Positions 1-9,500 of a stretch of 12,401 nt of DNA are shown piece after piece. The stretch's first letter is position 1. Every line of letters starts with the position of its first letter. The notes beneath the pieces are model-generated. The model searched no databases. It was given only the letters and a program-made list of their open reading frames with translations, and was not told the DNA's origin. A program made the translations under genes and the position numbers. The DNA lies in NCBI GenBank assembly GCA_004292985.1, contig RDXT01000836.1, positions 1 to 12,401 of the forward strand. The letters are read 5' to 3'. The stretch is from Bacteroidota bacterium (GTDB lineage: Bacteria; Bacteroidota; Bacteroidia; J057).

Positions 1-2475
1 ACCCTGACCTACAACTGGAACTTTGGCGACGGTAATACCAGTACGCAGGCCAATCCGGTGAAATTATACACCGCAACGCCGGGTGTTCCGACGCAGTTTC
101 AGGTTACCCTCACGGTTACAGACCCCGAAGGGCTTTCGAGCACCAAAAACCTGATCATTTCGCTCAATAATACGCCCCCGGTTATCCAGTCCACTTCACT
201 GGCCGGGATCACGGAGTACTCGATCACAACAGAGACTACCCTGCCCCTCTCCGCAGTCGTAACGGATGCAGAGCACGGCCCGGCGCAGCTCAACTACTCC
301 TGGTACGCTACGCTCCACCACGATGTGCACACCCACCCCGAGCCTGCCGACAATAACCCCGTAACTTCAGTTGTGCTTTCTCCGATCGGATGCGACGGCG
401 TGCTCTATTTTTACCGGATTACCCTGATCGTACAGGACGCCGCCGGACTGGCCGATACCGTGGTTCAGGATTTTTATCCCCATTGTATTCCGCTGGTGGA
501 GCCGGACGATGCTTCTTTCTCGCGCGGCGGAACCCACGAAATTGCGGTCCTGGCCAACGACTACTCCGAAGATGGGTTTAACTACAATTCCCTCCAGATC
601 ACCAACGCACCCGACAACGGAACAGCGACCTATAACCCCGTTACGAAAAAAATCACCTATATCCACAACGGCAGCGCTACGTCCAAAGACACCCTCAGCT
701 ACCGGATTCAGGATGGTGACGGAGAATATTCGCAGCCGACAAATGTGTATCTCACCTGGTATGGTCCGCCCAAACTGACGATCACCAGCCCGACAGAAGG
801 CTCTTCGATTGACAATACGGCCATCAAATTTTTCTACCTCCTCACCGGAGACATCGCGCTCGCAGACCGGATGCAGTTTATCCTGGACAACGGCACTCCG
901 GTGGACATCACCAGCTACACAGGTATTTATACGACCTACGCGGTTCCTACAGGCAACCGTCAGGTGCGTATGCAACTGGTAAATGCTGCCGGAAATGTAC
1001 TCACGGAGTTCCCTACCTCACGCGACACCGTAAACTTCACCTCTAAAACGGTTGGTGCGCGCATGAAGCTCCGCACCGGAAACGTAACCGCCTCCAATGC
1101 CTGGCAGACCATTACCTTAGATACCACCTACACACAAATGGTGGTTGTGGCAACTCCTGTGCTCAGCTCCGGCTCGCAGATTCCGGTCGTAACCCGTATC
1201 CGCAACGTAAACGCCACCAGCTTCCAGGTTCGGGTACAAAACCCTTCAGATGCGCCTGTGAGCGGCTACAAGGTGTATTATCTTGCCATGGAAGCGGGTA
1301 CTTACACCCTCGCCACAGACGGTATCAAAGCCGAAGCCAAGCGGGTTACTTCTAACCAGACAGCTTCTATCTCGGCCTGGCCGCTGGAACTGCGCACCTA
1401 CTCCAATACCTACTCCAACCCTGTGGTACTGGGACAGGTAATGACGCAGAATGACCCCGACTGGTCAGTCTTCTGGTCCTCCTATGAGCAGGGCCGCTAC
1501 TATCCGCCAAATACGACAGAGTTTGCCGCCGGCAAGCTGGTCGGCACCGATCCGGATGTTACCCGCGCCAATGAAACGATCGGCATGATCATCTTCGAAG
1601 GAGGTACCGGGATCATCAAAGGCAGGCCTTATACCGCCTGGGTAGGCGACAACACCGTGCAGGGCATCGGAAACGTGCCTTCCGGCTCTACCTACGGTAC
1701 CTTCGGCATCAACACACCCGTTACCGGAGTGCTCAGCGGTGCCGGGCAGGATGGTCCGGAAGGAAGCTGGCCTGTGTTTGTAGGAAATACGCCGTTTAAT
1801 GGCCCGGTTGTTACGCTCGCAGTAGATGAAGACACCTACGCAGAACCCTACCGCGACCACTCCAATGAGCGCGTAGCATACTTCCTGATGGAAGAGCTTA
1901 CCTCTCCGCCTACGGGCTTCCCGGTCGAATGGCTCGATTTTGAAGCGAAACTGGTGGGCGAAAAAGTCTCTCTGCTCTGGAGCACCGCTTCAGAAACCAA
2001 CAATGACCACTTTACGGTCGAGCGGTCCAGAGACGGCGTTATCTTCCAGGGCCTGTTTGATGTGCCCAGCCAGGGCAACAGCAACGAGCCGCAGTCTTAC
2101 CAGGCCTGGGACGACTCACCTGCTCAGGGTGTCAGCTACTACCGCATCCGCCAGACAGACTTCGACGGCGCGATCAACTTCTCCAGCATTGTAGAGGTGC
2201 GTCTGCGCAAACAGGAGTTTATCTTCTACCCAAGCCCCGTCGTGCAGGGCCAGAATGCTTCTCTGGAGCTGTATATGCGGGCCGGGGAGTCCCTGACCCT
2301 GCGCATCTGCAACATGCTCGGCCAGACGGTGTCTGAGCAGGAACTCGACCTGCCTTCCGACAACTATCGCATGGAACTGCCGACACAAAAGCTCCCTGCG
2401 GGCAACTATGTGCTGTTCATCGAAGGAGAAGGCCGCCGCTGGCAGCATACCTTCCAGGTGCAGAGCCAGAAATAA
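1..2475 (+). CDS. Secreted multidomain adhesin-like protein with T9SS C-terminal sorting domain (5' partial)
   Basis: The frame is open from base 1, so the gene starts outside the window; 824 residues are visible and the GTG at 58 is not a real start. Visible residues 1-55 are the end of a PKD domain (YNWNFGDGNTS, then VTLTVTD). Next come a second Ig/PKD-like module (about 58-158), a bacterial Ig module with the LANDYSEDG signature (about 165-252), another Ig-like module (257-345), and a region of about 280 residues (350-630) whose first part resembles H-type lectin repeats (VVTRIRNVNATSFQVRVQNPS). A fibronectin-like module (641-736; SLLWSTASETNNDHFTVERS) precedes the C-terminal 85 residues, which match the type IX secretion sorting domain (FYPSPV, LPAGNYVLFIEG). 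By family, the protein crosses the outer membrane by T9SS and is then attached to or released from the surface. Its ligand is unknown; glycan binding is inferred only from the lectin-like region. The gene ends at a convergent terminator. Confidence 0.9.
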   Translation, partial: TLTYNWNFGDGNTSTQANPVKLYTATPGVPTQFQVTLTVTDPEGLSSTKNLIISLNNTPPVIQSTSLAGITEYSITTETTLPLSAVVTDAEHGPAQLNYSWYATLHHDVHTHPEPADNNPVTSVVLSPIGCDGVLYFYRITLIVQDAAGLADTVVQDFYPHCIPLVEPDDASFSRGGTHEIAVLANDYSEDGFNYNSLQITNAPDNGTATYNPVTKKITYIHNGSATSKDTLSYRIQDGDGEYSQPTNVYLTWYGPPKLTITSPTEGSSIDNTAIKFFYLLTGDIALADRMQFILDNGTPVDITSYTGIYTTYAVPTGNRQVRMQLVNAAGNVLTEFPTSRDTVNFTSKTVGARMKLRTGNVTASNAWQTITLDTTYTQMVVVATPVLSSGSQIPVVTRIRNVNATSFQVRVQNPSDAPVSGYKVYYLAMEAGTYTLATDGIKAEAKRVTSNQTASISAWPLELRTYSNTYSNPVVLGQVMTQNDPDWSVFWSSYEQGRYYPPNTTEFAAGKLVGTDPDVTRANETIGMIIFEGGTGIIKGRPYTAWVGDNTVQGIGNVPSGSTYGTFGINTPVTGVLSGAGQDGPEGSWPVFVGNTPFNGPVVTLAVDEDTYAEPYRDHSNERVAYFLMEELTSPPTGFPVEWLDFEAKLVGEKVSLLWSTASETNNDHFTVERSRDGVIFQGLFDVPSQGNSNEPQSYQAWDDSPAQGVSYYRIRQTDFDGAINFSSIVEVRLRKQEFIFYPSPVVQGQNASLELYMRAGESLTLRICNMLGQTVSEQELDLPSDNYRMELPTQKLPAGNYVLFIEGEGRRWQHTFQVQSQK

Positions 2476-2495
2476 CAGAGCAATACACAGCCCAT

Positions 2496-2531
2496 AAAAA
2501 AACGCCCTCCTGAAATCAGGAGGGCGTTTTT
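2496..2531. terminator. Bidirectional rho-independent terminator
   Basis: A perfect 11-bp stem (CGCCCTCCTGA at 2503-2513 with its complement at 2516-2526) is flanked by an A-run on the left (2496-2502) and a T-run on the right (2527-2531). It therefore ends in a U-tract when read on either strand. It lies between the stops of two convergent genes (2475 on plus, 2550 on minus) and probably serves both. Confidence 0.93.
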
Positions 2532-2549
2532 ATTTCGGATTACCTGCGC

Positions 2550-3530
2550 TTACTTCTGCTCGAAGATCCAGGCTTTGCTGAGCGCCTTTTGCTTTTTATA
2601 GGACTCGACACTGGTTTTGCTGGTAGAGCGATACACAGAAACCCGGAAGGTATCGCTGATGCCCGGCTCCGGGAACATGATCAGCGGCTGCATGCCTTTG
2701 GCCTTCATGGCATCGGCAAACTCGCTGGCCTGCTCAAAGCGGTCATAGCTTCCTGCGATCAGGTGGTAGGTCGGTGTGGATCCGGCAGGGAGACGGGTCG
2801 AAGTGGCAGGGGTCGTTTTGGTGCTGGGCGCCGCCTCGGAGTCCTCGTAAATCCAGCCCGGATTTTTACCCCGCTTTTTCAGCATGCCCGAATAGGTCTG
2901 CACTTCCTTGCGGTCTTTGGAGTAATAGACACCCACTTTGTAGGCTTTGCTGCTGGCGCTGGGGTAAATGATGTACGGCTCAAATCCGGAGGAGACAAGG
3001 CTGCTCATAGACTGGTTTGCCGTTTCAAATTTATCGAAGCTGCCCACCACCAGGTGATAGGTAGGGCCTGCTGTGGGCGTGGCCGCTTTTCCCGAAGTCA
3101 TGGAGCCGGGCTTCGTCTGTTCCGGTTTTTTATTCTTGGCAGAAGCGGCAACCGCAGTCGAAGACGAAGCCGCCACGGCTTTGGGGTCTTTCTGCACCAG
3201 AATCCAGTAGGACTTGCCTCCTGTATTGCGGATGCTGTTGGCATAGGTCTGCACTTCCTGGCGGCTGGCAGAATAATAGACAGAAACGCGGTACTTGGGA
3301 GACTCGGCGGAAGGGAAAAGAATCAGGGCATTGGACTGGCCCTTGGCCTTGAGGGCTGTTACCAGATCGTTGGCAGATTTGAGATCGTCGAAACTACCGG
3401 CGATCAGATGGTAATATTCGGACTGTGCCTGCAGCGAAGCAGGGCGCAGAATCAGGACAAAAAGGGCGATTCCCGCCATGAGCAGAAAGCGAAAAACGCG
3501 CGACAGAGGCTGGTTATAGGATGAGGTCAT
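2550..3530 (-). CDS. Secreted triple-SPOR-domain protein
   Basis: The protein has 326 residues from an ATG at 3530. Residues 11-36 form a signal peptide (basic start, a hydrophobic run FLLMAGIALFVLIL, then ASLQAQ before the likely cleavage site), with no lipobox cysteine. Three SPOR-like repeats follow at about 38-112, 157-228 and 254-324. Each opens with YHLIAGSF, YHLVVGSF or YHLIAGSY and carries an internal FRVSVY or YKVGVYYS strand. They are separated by Ala/Ser/Thr/Lys/Pro-rich linkers. SPOR domains as a family bind glycan strands lacking stem peptides, as found at division septa, so a periplasmic peptidoglycan-binding role is inferred. No catalytic domain is visible. The middle repeat most resembles the SPOR domain of the upstream gene (both contain GKNPGWIYE), which points to local duplication. 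A terminator separates it from that gene, so it should have its own promoter within 3531-3616; I see no clear consensus there. Confidence 0.9.
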   Translation of the reverse strand: MTSSYNQPLSRVFRFLLMAGIALFVLILRPASLQAQSEYYHLIAGSFDDLKSANDLVTALKAKGQSNALILFPSAESPKYRVSVYYSASRQEVQTYANSIRNTGGKSYWILVQKDPKAVAASSSTAVAASAKNKKPEQTKPGSMTSGKAATPTAGPTYHLVVGSFDKFETANQSMSSLVSSGFEPYIIYPSASSKAYKVGVYYSKDRKEVQTYSGMLKKRGKNPGWIYEDSEAAPSTKTTPATSTRLPAGSTPTYHLIAGSYDRFEQASEFADAMKAKGMQPLIMFPEPGISDTFRVSVYRSTSKTSVESYKKQKALSKAWIFEQK

Positions 3531-3616
3531 GATATAATGGGATTGATACAGGCTGGAAAATATTATTTTTACGGAAAACGGGAAAACCCGGAGAGTAAAT
3601 AGGTGGTTTTCTTACG

Positions 3617-3664
3617 AAAAAACAAACCGGGAAGACTTTCCATGCAGAAAATCTTCCCGGTTTG
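3617..3664 (-). terminator. Rho-independent terminator after the HU-like/SPOR gene
   Basis: A perfect 13-bp inverted repeat (CAAACCGGGAAGA at 3623-3635 with its complement at 3652-3664) is extended by an inner TTTC/GAAA pairing and a 6-base loop. On the minus strand the stem is followed by six T residues (3622 to 3617). It begins 16 bases past the stop at 3681 and separates that gene from the triple-SPOR gene. Confidence 0.9.
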
Positions 3665-3680
3665 GGTGTGTGAGGCTATT

Positions 3681-4832
3681 TTAAGGCTGCGCCTCGTAGA
3701 TCCAGCCTGGGTTTTTGCCCAGTTTGCGTAGTTTTTCGGCGAAGGTTTCGACCTCTTTGCGGTTTTCGCTGCGGAAGAGCGAGATGCGGAAAATTCCGTT
3801 CTCTTTTTCCGGATACATCACCACGGGGCTGTAGCCTTCGGCTACCATCTGGTTTTTAAACTTGTTGGCAGCGGCGAGGGTGCTGAAGCTCCCTGCGACC
3901 AGGTGATAGTTCATCTTCGCGCCTACCTGGCGGGTTGCGGTTTTCTGCACGGCAGCCGTGTCCAGCGCCGAAAGGCTGGAAACTTCGCCGTAGGCATCGG
4001 TGCCGCGGCTTGCACCAAGTTCGCCACGGGTGTTGTCGCCCGCAGGAGCTGCGAGACGGGCATTACTGCCATCGGCGGAAAGTCCCGGCTGGGCGGGCGA
4101 CCCGGACTGGGAAGCGGGTGCCTCAGCAGAGGCGGCAGGTGTCTCTGCCGGAGCAGAGGAGGCGTAGGTGTCGCCTGTGTATGGGGCAGGGTTGCTGCCT
4201 GTTTCGGGAGGGGCAAAGCGCAGCATCACTCCTTCAGCCACCGCAGAGCGGCGTTTATTGAAGGGACCGAAGCTGACAAGGCTGACTCCCAGGGCACCTA
4301 TCAGAAGCACAAGCAAGGCGGATCTCCAAACAACCGATGCGGAAGAGCGTGATTTATCGGCTGAACTGGCCTGGAACATATAAGAAGGTGTTTGACGGTT
4401 TGGCAGAGTGTTCACCGGCATGGTAACCGGGAGCAATCCAAAATAAGGATCCGAAAGGGCATTGTCCTCCGGTTCGTTGGCCTGGATTCGGATAGGTCCG
4501 CCCGTAGGACGAACCAGACGGCCAATTTCCGGTAGCTCGTAAAATCCGGTATTGTCGAGCGTGCTCATGATCTCCTCGCAGATGGCTTCCTCAAGCTGAG
4601 AGGCAGCGTGGGGACTCATCCGGAGATTATGAATCAGATGCTGGTTCAGGCGCAGGGCAGGCTTCACCGTTTCGGTAAAGCGCAGACGGACATTGGGAGG
4701 GTGTACAATCTTCCCTGCCTCGTCCATAAATGCATCCTGATACTCTTTCTCAAACGTACCCAAACCAGGAACAGAAAACCCTTCCAGTTCCCTGAAGGCA
4801 TGCTTAAGACAGATTTCCGGCGTCAGATTCAT
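3681..4832 (-). CDS. Membrane protein with cytoplasmic HU-like domains and periplasmic SPOR domain
   Basis: The protein has 383 residues from the ATG at 4832; the in-frame extension to 4841 starts with TTG and adds only three residues. The N-terminus (about 1-55) has an HU-like pattern (LKHAFRELEGFSVPGLGTFEKEY) and a second similar unit follows (about 60-118; YELPEIGRLVRP). This matches the tandem HU-CCDC81-type domains known in Bacteroidota membrane proteins. One transmembrane span lies at about 169-188 (ALLVLLIGALGVSLVSF), with positive residues after it. A Pro/Ala/Ser/Gly-rich linker of about 115 residues leads to a SPOR domain at 308-380 (YHLVAGSF, FRISLFRS, GWIYE). HU-fold domains usually bind DNA and SPOR binds peptidoglycan, so a link between chromosome or cytoplasmic partner and the division-site wall is plausible but inferred. 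It lies 23 bases downstream of the barrel gene, probably in the same operon, and is followed by a strong terminator. Confidence 0.88.
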   Translation of the reverse strand: MNLTPEICLKHAFRELEGFSVPGLGTFEKEYQDAFMDEAGKIVHPPNVRLRFTETVKPALRLNQHLIHNLRMSPHAASQLEEAICEEIMSTLDNTGFYELPEIGRLVRPTGGPIRIQANEPEDNALSDPYFGLLPVTMPVNTLPNRQTPSYMFQASSADKSRSSASVVWRSALLVLLIGALGVSLVSFGPFNKRRSAVAEGVMLRFAPPETGSNPAPYTGDTYASSAPAETPAASAEAPASQSGSPAQPGLSADGSNARLAAPAGDNTRGELGASRGTDAYGEVSSLSALDTAAVQKTATRQVGAKMNYHLVAGSFSTLAAANKFKNQMVAEGYSPVVMYPEKENGIFRISLFRSENRKEVETFAEKLRKLGKNPGWIYEAQP

Positions 4833-4855
4833 ATTATACAACTATTCTACGTAAA

Positions 4856-6514
4856 TCAAAAGCTAACTGTTACTCCCCCCCGGAAGTCAATGCGGCGCTC
4901 CGGGTAGTTATACCAACGTTGGTAATTGACGTTTAGTAGATTATTCACCCACAAAAATACTGAAAATCCTTTGGTAATCCGATAATCTACAGACGCGTTC
5001 ACGTTAGGAAATACACCCCGGTTGACAATATCTCCCGCTTCATCGAGAAACATCGGCGTGGGGCCATAAAAAAGCAACTCCCCTTTGGCGGTCAGGTTTT
5101 CCTTCCATACATAAGAGCCAAATACATCGAGGCGTATCGGCGTAGCATGGAAATATACCGGGGTAAGTCCCTCATTGTCAGAGGTATTGTACACATTTAC
5201 ATTAAGCGCTGCCCCCAGTTTGATGTCGCCCTGAAGGTCATAATTTACCTCAAAATGCCCTCCGGTGACGGTGGTCAGCGAATCAAATGCGGGCTGAAAA
5301 TACACGCCATCGCCCGTGCGATATATCAGGGCATTTTGCAGGCGTTTGTAATACAGACGGGCCGAAAAGTCCACCTGCTTGTTCACAGAGCCTCTTGCGC
5401 CCAGATAAATGTGCATTTTTTCTACCGTAGGCTTCATCAGGAAGGATCCTCCGAGGTAGCGGTTTTCTGCGATCAGGTCATTGTAAAAATTGGGGGTCAT
5501 ACCCACGGTGTAGCCTGCCAGCAACGTAAAGGCATCGGGCGAAATTTCATAGGTAAGCTGAATATCGGGCCCCAGGTTCAGGAAATTGGCCGTATCGAGG
5601 GAGTTGGCAAAGTAGTTGAAGCGAAAGCCGAGATTCAGCCCCAGCGCATCGTTGGTTATGGCCAGCCGGGGTGCCAGATCCACATACAAGCGATTCTGGA
5701 TTTTTCCTATGGTACGTCCGCTGGCAAAGGTCAGGTTGCCCAGCAGATCCACCGAAAACATGTCATTGATCCGGTATCCTACATTGGGCAGCACAAAAAA
5801 CTGGCCCTCGCGCGAACCCCGGTTTTCGCCCACAAGGCGCGTTCCTGCGGTGGCGTTATAATGCAGGCCGGTTCGCTCCGGGTGATTGGAAAACAAGTCC
5901 ACTTCAAAGGCCATGCGGGTAAATCCTGTGCCCAGGCTGTCTTCGCGGGCGGTTTCATTACCCGAAAAAACCGTATCTGCGTAGTTAAAATAGCTGGTAT
6001 TGTAGAAAAAGGCCCTTCCGCCCAGCGTAAACTCGTCGGTAGAGGCGCCCAGGCGCAGCGAGCCATAGTCTTCCCGGAAACGGCGAAGCGGAATCTTGTC
6101 CTGATGCGCGGAGAGATGGGTAAAGTCCAGGCCATACGCAAGGTCTTTTCCCGGCCCGCTGTAGGCATGCACCTGCACCAGCGGCGTTACGTAGCGACCC
6201 ACGCCGACCTTGATAAAATTGTGGGTATATACTTCTTTTTTCTTGCGGTCCATCTCGCGGATATCAGGAGGGGCAGGCTCAAACTCCGTTGCCACATATA
6301 CGTCTTTGGACGAATACTGGATGTTTTCCTTGTTCGTTTTGGGAATTTCCTGATATGGCGGCTTCTGGAAAGGTTTTTCGCTTTCCACGATGTCCTCGAT
6401 GCGCTCATTTTCAAGCACAAGGGTGTCTTTGCCCCCCAGCGGACTGGGCTGCGCATAGATGCTGCCCGCAAACAATGCGAGGACAACAAGGGGAATATAT
6501 AGGGTCCGAAACAT
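4856..6514 (-). CDS. Outer-membrane beta-barrel protein, TonB-dependent-receptor-like, no plug domain
   Basis: The protein has 552 residues from the ATG at 6514; the longer frame to 6526 opens with TTG and adds four residues before an obvious signal peptide. Residues 1-22 are that signal (YIPLVVLALFAGSIYAQ). A polar, Pro/Lys/Glu-rich stretch (about 23-98) replaces the plug domain expected of a true TonB-dependent receptor. From about residue 99 to the end, alternating hydrophobic and aromatic strands form a barrel. The C-terminus (VNNLLNVNYQRWYNYPERR, then GVTVSF with a terminal Phe) looks like the last strands of TonB-dependent receptors and carries an outer-membrane insertion signal. Without a plug or TonB box, active siderophore-type transport is unlikely. 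It lies 29 bases downstream of the TPR gene, so partnership with that periplasmic protein is inferred. The substrate or role is not recognisable. Confidence 0.85.
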   Translation of the reverse strand: MFRTLYIPLVVLALFAGSIYAQPSPLGGKDTLVLENERIEDIVESEKPFQKPPYQEIPKTNKENIQYSSKDVYVATEFEPAPPDIREMDRKKKEVYTHNFIKVGVGRYVTPLVQVHAYSGPGKDLAYGLDFTHLSAHQDKIPLRRFREDYGSLRLGASTDEFTLGGRAFFYNTSYFNYADTVFSGNETAREDSLGTGFTRMAFEVDLFSNHPERTGLHYNATAGTRLVGENRGSREGQFFVLPNVGYRINDMFSVDLLGNLTFASGRTIGKIQNRLYVDLAPRLAITNDALGLNLGFRFNYFANSLDTANFLNLGPDIQLTYEISPDAFTLLAGYTVGMTPNFYNDLIAENRYLGGSFLMKPTVEKMHIYLGARGSVNKQVDFSARLYYKRLQNALIYRTGDGVYFQPAFDSLTTVTGGHFEVNYDLQGDIKLGAALNVNVYNTSDNEGLTPVYFHATPIRLDVFGSYVWKENLTAKGELLFYGPTPMFLDEAGDIVNRGVFPNVNASVDYRITKGFSVFLWVNNLLNVNYQRWYNYPERRIDFRGGVTVSF

Positions 6515-6543
6515 GGATGAAGTCAAGGTTAATAGATGGAAAA

Positions 6544-9500
6544 TCAGTTGCTTCCGCCTTCAGCAGCGATAATTTTGTCCAGACGCTCGCGGGCTTTTTT
6601 CTGAATGTCGGGGAAACGCTCCTCAGCAGCAAGGCTTTCGAGGGTTCCCTTCGCCTGAAACACATTACCCATTTCATAATAGGCATCGGCGGCTACGAGG
6701 AAGGTCTGCGCCTTCTCATAGTTGAAGCTGGGGTAGGTGTTGGAAAAATACACTGCTGCATCGCGCACCGCCGTAAATTTGGCCTGTGCCTGGGCGGTGT
6801 TTCCTCTGTTTTTCAGCGCCTTACCCTGATCATAGTTGATCTGGGCGATCATGTACTGGCTCTGTGCGCCGAAGATGTTTTTAGAGTCGTTTTCCACCTG
6901 TTTGAAGGTTGCCAGCGCATCGTCGGGCTTGCCGTCGAGGTACTGGCACTGTCCTACCTCTACCAGCGCCTGCGTGCGGGAGTATTCCTCCGCCTCATTG
7001 TTTTCGGCGATCTGGATCAGCGCATCTATGGCCCGGTCAAAGCGACCCAGGGCCTTCTGGTTGTTGGCGATGCCAAAGAGGGCAATCACCTGATTTTCCG
7101 TACGTCCTGCGGTATTGAGCAGGTCCTGATACAGGGCCAGCGAACCGTTGAAATCTTTCAGCTCAAATTTCACTTCGGCGGCTTCCTGCTGGGCTACAGC
7201 GGTAAAGGCATTGGTGGATGTAGTGGAATATACGGCCTGAAAATCGGCCAGGGCCTTCTGAAACTGCTTGGTCTCGCGGAAAGAGCGGGCGCGGAAGACC
7301 AGGGCTTCGAAGAAGTCGGGACCATTTTTGTAGTCCTTGATATAGGAGCTGAACTGCTCGATGGCCGAAGTGTAGTTTCCGGCATAAAAACGGTCCTTTC
7401 CGGTATTGAAGACCAGTTCGGCGAGGTTGTTGTTGGTTTCGGGCGAAGAACTGCGGTAGTCGCGCAGCACGCGGTCGAACTCAGCCTCGGAGAGAAGCCC
7501 GGCCAGGTTGTCGAGGGCAATCTTGGAGTTGCGCTCGTCGCGGCCATAGTCGGAAAGCACCTTTTTGAAATAGGTAATGGCCTGCGCGGTATTGCCTTTG
7601 TTGTAGGCCACCAGGGCAAGACGGTTATAGGCATCTGCCGCCAGCGGGCTTTTCGGATAATCAGTTACCAGGGTCTGGGCATACTGGGCTGCTTTGTCGT
7701 TGTTGCCGAGGTTGCTGGCATATACGTCAGAGATTTTGTCGAGTGCATTGTCGCGGTACTCCGAGTTTTTGTAGGTGCGGATCAGGCGGTCGAAAATCGC
7801 CGCTGCCTGCTCATACTGACGCTGGCGGAGAAGGGCTTCAGCCTGCTGATACTCTGCATAGTCCTGATAGGCAAAACCCTGGGCCGCCGCCTTATTATAA
7901 TAGGTGTTGGCTTTGGCGTAGCTTTTCTGCACAAAAGCGCAGTCACCCGCACGCAGGTAGGCATCCACGAGGTAGTTTTTGGGTTCGGAGGCTCCGGCGC
8001 GGGCGATGTATTCATCAAAGCTGCGGTTTGCCTGGCTGTAGCTTTTCTCTTTGAAGTAGGTCCAGCCGAGGCCGTAGGAAGCGCGGGCATAATATTCATT
8101 GGCTGTGGCTCCGGGCGCTTTGAGGTAGCTGTCCCACACGCTGCGGGCGGACTTTATATCGCCTTTGCGAAACAAGGACTCGCCGGTCCAGTAGCGGGCG
8201 CTGAGGGCCATATCCGGATCAAAGGGATTGTCAACGGCTTTGGACAGATAGGAGTTGGCGCGGTCGTAATCGGGTTTTTCATACAGCTCCAGGCCGTAGT
8301 AAAAGCAAACCAGCTGGTAGGCTTTTTTCACACGGGCAGAACTGCGGGGCACCGACTCGAAATATCTGATCGAGCGGGCGTAGTCGCGGGAGAACAGATA
8401 GGTCTCTCCGATCATCGCCTGCACTTCTTCGATATTGGGCGATTTGGGATATTTTTCGGTGAAAGCAGTGAGGCCTGTGAGCGCGTCGCTGTAGGATTCG
8501 GTGGCAAAACACACCTTTCCATATTGAAAAAGGGCATCCTCTTCAATGGCCCGGTTTCCGCCGCGCACAGACTGCGAAGCCTTTTGAAAAGCCGTTTTGG
8601 CGCTGAGTTCGTCTTTGAGCTGAAGGTAGCAGAAGCCCAGATAATAGGAGGCCGCCTGCGAAAGCGTATCAGCCTGACCTACCGCGCGCTCCAGATTTCC
8701 GGCAGCAGGGCGAAACTCACCCAGCTTATACTGGGCAAAGCCGTAGCGGAAATAGTCGTTGCGCTTCATTTGTCCGCGCGCCTTGAGATAGCGGTCGAAA
8801 TATTCCGTGGTGCGGGAATAATCGGAGCGTTCGAAGCCGGCATTGGCTACTATATAGTACACCTGCGACTCTTTTCCCTCCAGTTTAGGCTCGGCCACCA
8901 GTTCGTCGGCCAGGGTATAGAGTTCTGGGTAGCGCTTGAGTTCGAAGAGGGTATTGGCGAGATAGACCTTAATCTCTTTGCCATATTTGGTTGAGCTTTT
9001 CAGTTCCTGGAAGGCCAGATAAGCGTCCTCGTAATTTTTTTCCTGATACAAAATCACGGAGCGGTAATAGCGGGCATCTTCCTGAAAAGGATTGGACTGG
9101 CTGGCAGCGAGTTCGAAAAAGCGGGTAGCCTGGGAGAGGTTTTTCTCCATAAAGTAGCTGTAGGCCAGTTTATAGACCGTTTCGTTACCCAGTTCCTGCG
9201 GAAGATTCCCTGCCTGCCATGCATCTAAGTAGGGAATAATGGCTTTTTTATAGGTCTTTTTGTCAAAAAAGTAGTTACCCAGGTTGTAGCGGACCAGCGA
9301 AGCCTTCGTATTGTCGCTGAACTCACGCAAAAAAGCCTCCATCAGGGCCAGGGCTTCGGGCCGGTCGAGCCGGATAGCGCTGATCGCCTGAATGTAGCGG
9401 GCGTTTACGTGAAGGTCGTTATTTGACTGGTTGCGCAGGTTCCGCTCCTCGGCCAGAAAGGCTCCGGCACTGCTGATGGCTGCGCCAAACTTCTGTTTAT

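Noticed and set aside
2589..3524. Open frame of 311 codons on the plus strand
   Set aside because: It is antisense to the triple-SPOR gene, whose three repeats are unmistakable; the antisense translation is Arg/Gly-rich without motifs.
3531..3616. Possible -7 element for the triple-SPOR gene
   Set aside because: The best candidate on the minus strand (TATTTTCC) matches TAnnTTTG poorly and has no clear -33 partner, so I list no promoter although one is expected here.
5147..6502. Open frame of 451 codons on the plus strand
   Set aside because: It is the antisense shadow of the outer-membrane barrel gene; the translation has no domain pattern or signal peptide, while the minus strand has both.
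6289..8994. Open frame of 901 codons on the plus strand
   Set aside because: It lies antisense to the TPR gene and the start of the barrel gene, both of which show clear signal peptides and domain patterns. The translation has no recognisable domain, and long antisense open frames are expected where sense codons such as TTA, CTA and TCA are rare.
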